A stretch of DNA of 7,248 nucleotides, from NCBI GenBank assembly GCA_012513425.1, contig JAAZCF010000077.1:1-7248 (forward strand). Reading direction: 5' to 3'. A model generated the notes under the pieces. The model made no database searches and was not told the DNA's origin. It saw only the letters and a program-made list of their open reading frames with translations. This DNA is from Bacteroidales bacterium. GTDB taxonomy: Bacteria > Bacteroidota > Bacteroidia > Bacteroidales > UBA932. A program made the position numbers and the translations under genes. Numbering within the stretch: the first letter of the stretch is position 1; the number at the start of each line of letters is the position of its first letter. Positions 6,528-7,248 of the stretch are shown here, one piece after another.

Positions 6528-6598
6528 CGCAAAAGTTAATTCCAAATGATGATTAATATCGCTTTAGCTGTGGCTTGTCATCAGTTGTTTGCGAATGA

Positions 6599-7248
6599 TT
6601 AACTGAGTAATTTCTCAATTTCAATGATTGCATCTGCGACGGTGAAGTTGCTGCCGCCAACAAAGATCAAGTCGTTTGCTGATGCTTCCGAGAGGGCTAG
6701 GTGAAGGGCCTCGGCGATGGTTTTGGTAGTTTGACCTGAAATAGAAAATGGAGCGAGTCTAGAGGCAAGTGTATCAACCGGTAGGGCTCTATTAGTTGAA
6801 GCTTGAGTGAAAATGTAGTGAAAGCGCTCAGATGGCTTTGTCATGAAATGAGCTACGGCTTCAACGTCTTTGTCGGAAACCATTCCGAATACTATCCAGA
6901 CTTGGCTCTCTTGAGCTTTCTCTATTTGAGGGAAAATGTATTTCAGAGCATGGGCATTGTGACCGATGTCGCAAATTAAATGTGGCCGACCTTTTCCAAG
7001 GTCTATTTTTTCCCATCTGCCTCGAAAATGAGTGATTGCAGCTGTATGACAAATGCCTTCCATGATATTTGGGCCACTAATCCTCAGCTGCTTCAGAGAA
7101 CAGAGTACTATTCGCACATTTTCGGCTTGGTAAGCCCCTGGAAGGTCTATAGTACAATTAATGTAATTCGATTGTGACACGACTGAAAGATCATAAGAAT
7201 AGGCCAATTTTGCTCCTTTTTCAGCTGTTATTTTCTCGAAAACAGGGG
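6599..7248 (-). CDS. folC: Folylpolyglutamate synthase/dihydrofolate synthase, C-terminal half (continues past right edge)
   Basis: The visible 215 residues form the end of a Mur-ligase-family enzyme and cover roughly half of a normal FolC of about 420-430 residues. The enzyme adds glutamate to dihydropteroate and/or tetrahydrofolates with ATP in the cytoplasm. Family marks, numbered from the window edge, are LPGAYQAEN (35-43), GRWE (76-79), DIGHN (93-97; the conserved Asp-x-x-His-Asn at the start of the C-terminal ligase domain), GMVSDKD (121-127) and GGSNFTVAD (197-205). The frame is open to the right edge and starts with PVFEKITAEKGA, as in the linker of FolC, so a TTG at 7207 is not a real start. 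The stop is TAA at 6601-6599. Whether it is monofunctional or bifunctional cannot be decided from this half. Its promoter and the ATP-binding P-loop lie outside the window. Confidence 0.92.
   Translation of the reverse strand, partial: PVFEKITAEKGAKLAYSYDLSVVSQSNYINCTIDLPGAYQAENVRIVLCSLKQLRISGPNIMEGICHTAAITHFRGRWEKIDLGKGRPHLICDIGHNAHALKYIFPQIEKAQESQVWIVFGMVSDKDVEAVAHFMTKPSERFHYIFTQASTNRALPVDTLASRLAPFSISGQTTKTIAEALHLALSEASANDLIFVGGSNFTVADAIIEIEKLLS

Noticed and set aside
6528..6604. Short inverted matches (CGCAAA with TTTGCG, AGTTAAT with ATTAACT) between radical SAM and folC
   Set aside because: The pairs are not nested, so they cannot form one hairpin, the arms are over 50 bp apart, and no U-tract follows. 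They are not a convincing terminator.
7205..7207. TTG as a possible start for a short protein in the folC frame
   Set aside because: The frame stays open to the right edge with FolC-like linker sequence, so this is an internal leucine of a longer gene.
1..7248. CRISPR array, transposon ends, tRNA or rRNA genes
   Set aside because: No repeat-spacer pattern, transposase gene or cloverleaf-like sequence was found by reading both strands.

Overview
The window looks like chromosomal DNA of a Bacteroidota bacterium, most likely a gut-type member of the Bacteroidales (Prevotellaceae, Bacteroidaceae or Muribaculaceae cannot be told apart here). The evidence is a large secreted GH97 glycosidase (a family typical of this phylum), a Bacteroidales-style ProXp-ala/PrdX editing protein, a type II lipoprotein, A/T-rich leaders with few Shine-Dalgarno sites, and promoter-like TAnnTTTG elements. 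There is no tRNA, rRNA, insertion sequence, phage gene or CRISPR array.

Left part (1-2263). The first 17 codons of an OmpR-type response regulator run leftward off the edge. A 186-bp divergent spacer follows. It contains four CTTWAAG-like half-sites spaced exactly 11 bp apart, which looks like an operator for an OmpR/PhoB-type regulator. Rightward comes a probable three-gene operon: a membrane acyltransferase (family 3) that lacks its N-terminal third, a ProXp-ala-type trans-editing factor for mischarged Ala-tRNA(Pro), and a YqiA-like serine esterase.

Middle part (2264-5759). A small orphan lipoprotein with its own candidate promoter converges on a 916-residue secreted enzyme on the minus strand. 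A strong hairpin between the two stop codons can serve as a shared terminator. The large enzyme joins an SGNH/CE6-like carbohydrate acetylesterase to a GH97 glycosidase. Its catalytic residues match the retaining (alpha-galactosidase-like) branch, so one exported protein may both deacetylate a glycan and remove alpha-linked sugars from it. No SusC/SusD pair lies within the window.

Right part (5760-7248). A radical SAM protein of unknown substrate starts from a near-consensus Bacteroidota promoter. It converges on folC, whose C-terminal half is visible and whose 5' end lies beyond the right edge.

I did not find an obviously new multi-gene system. The best leads are the phased repeat array beside the response regulator, the truncated acyltransferase, and the CE6-GH97 fusion.
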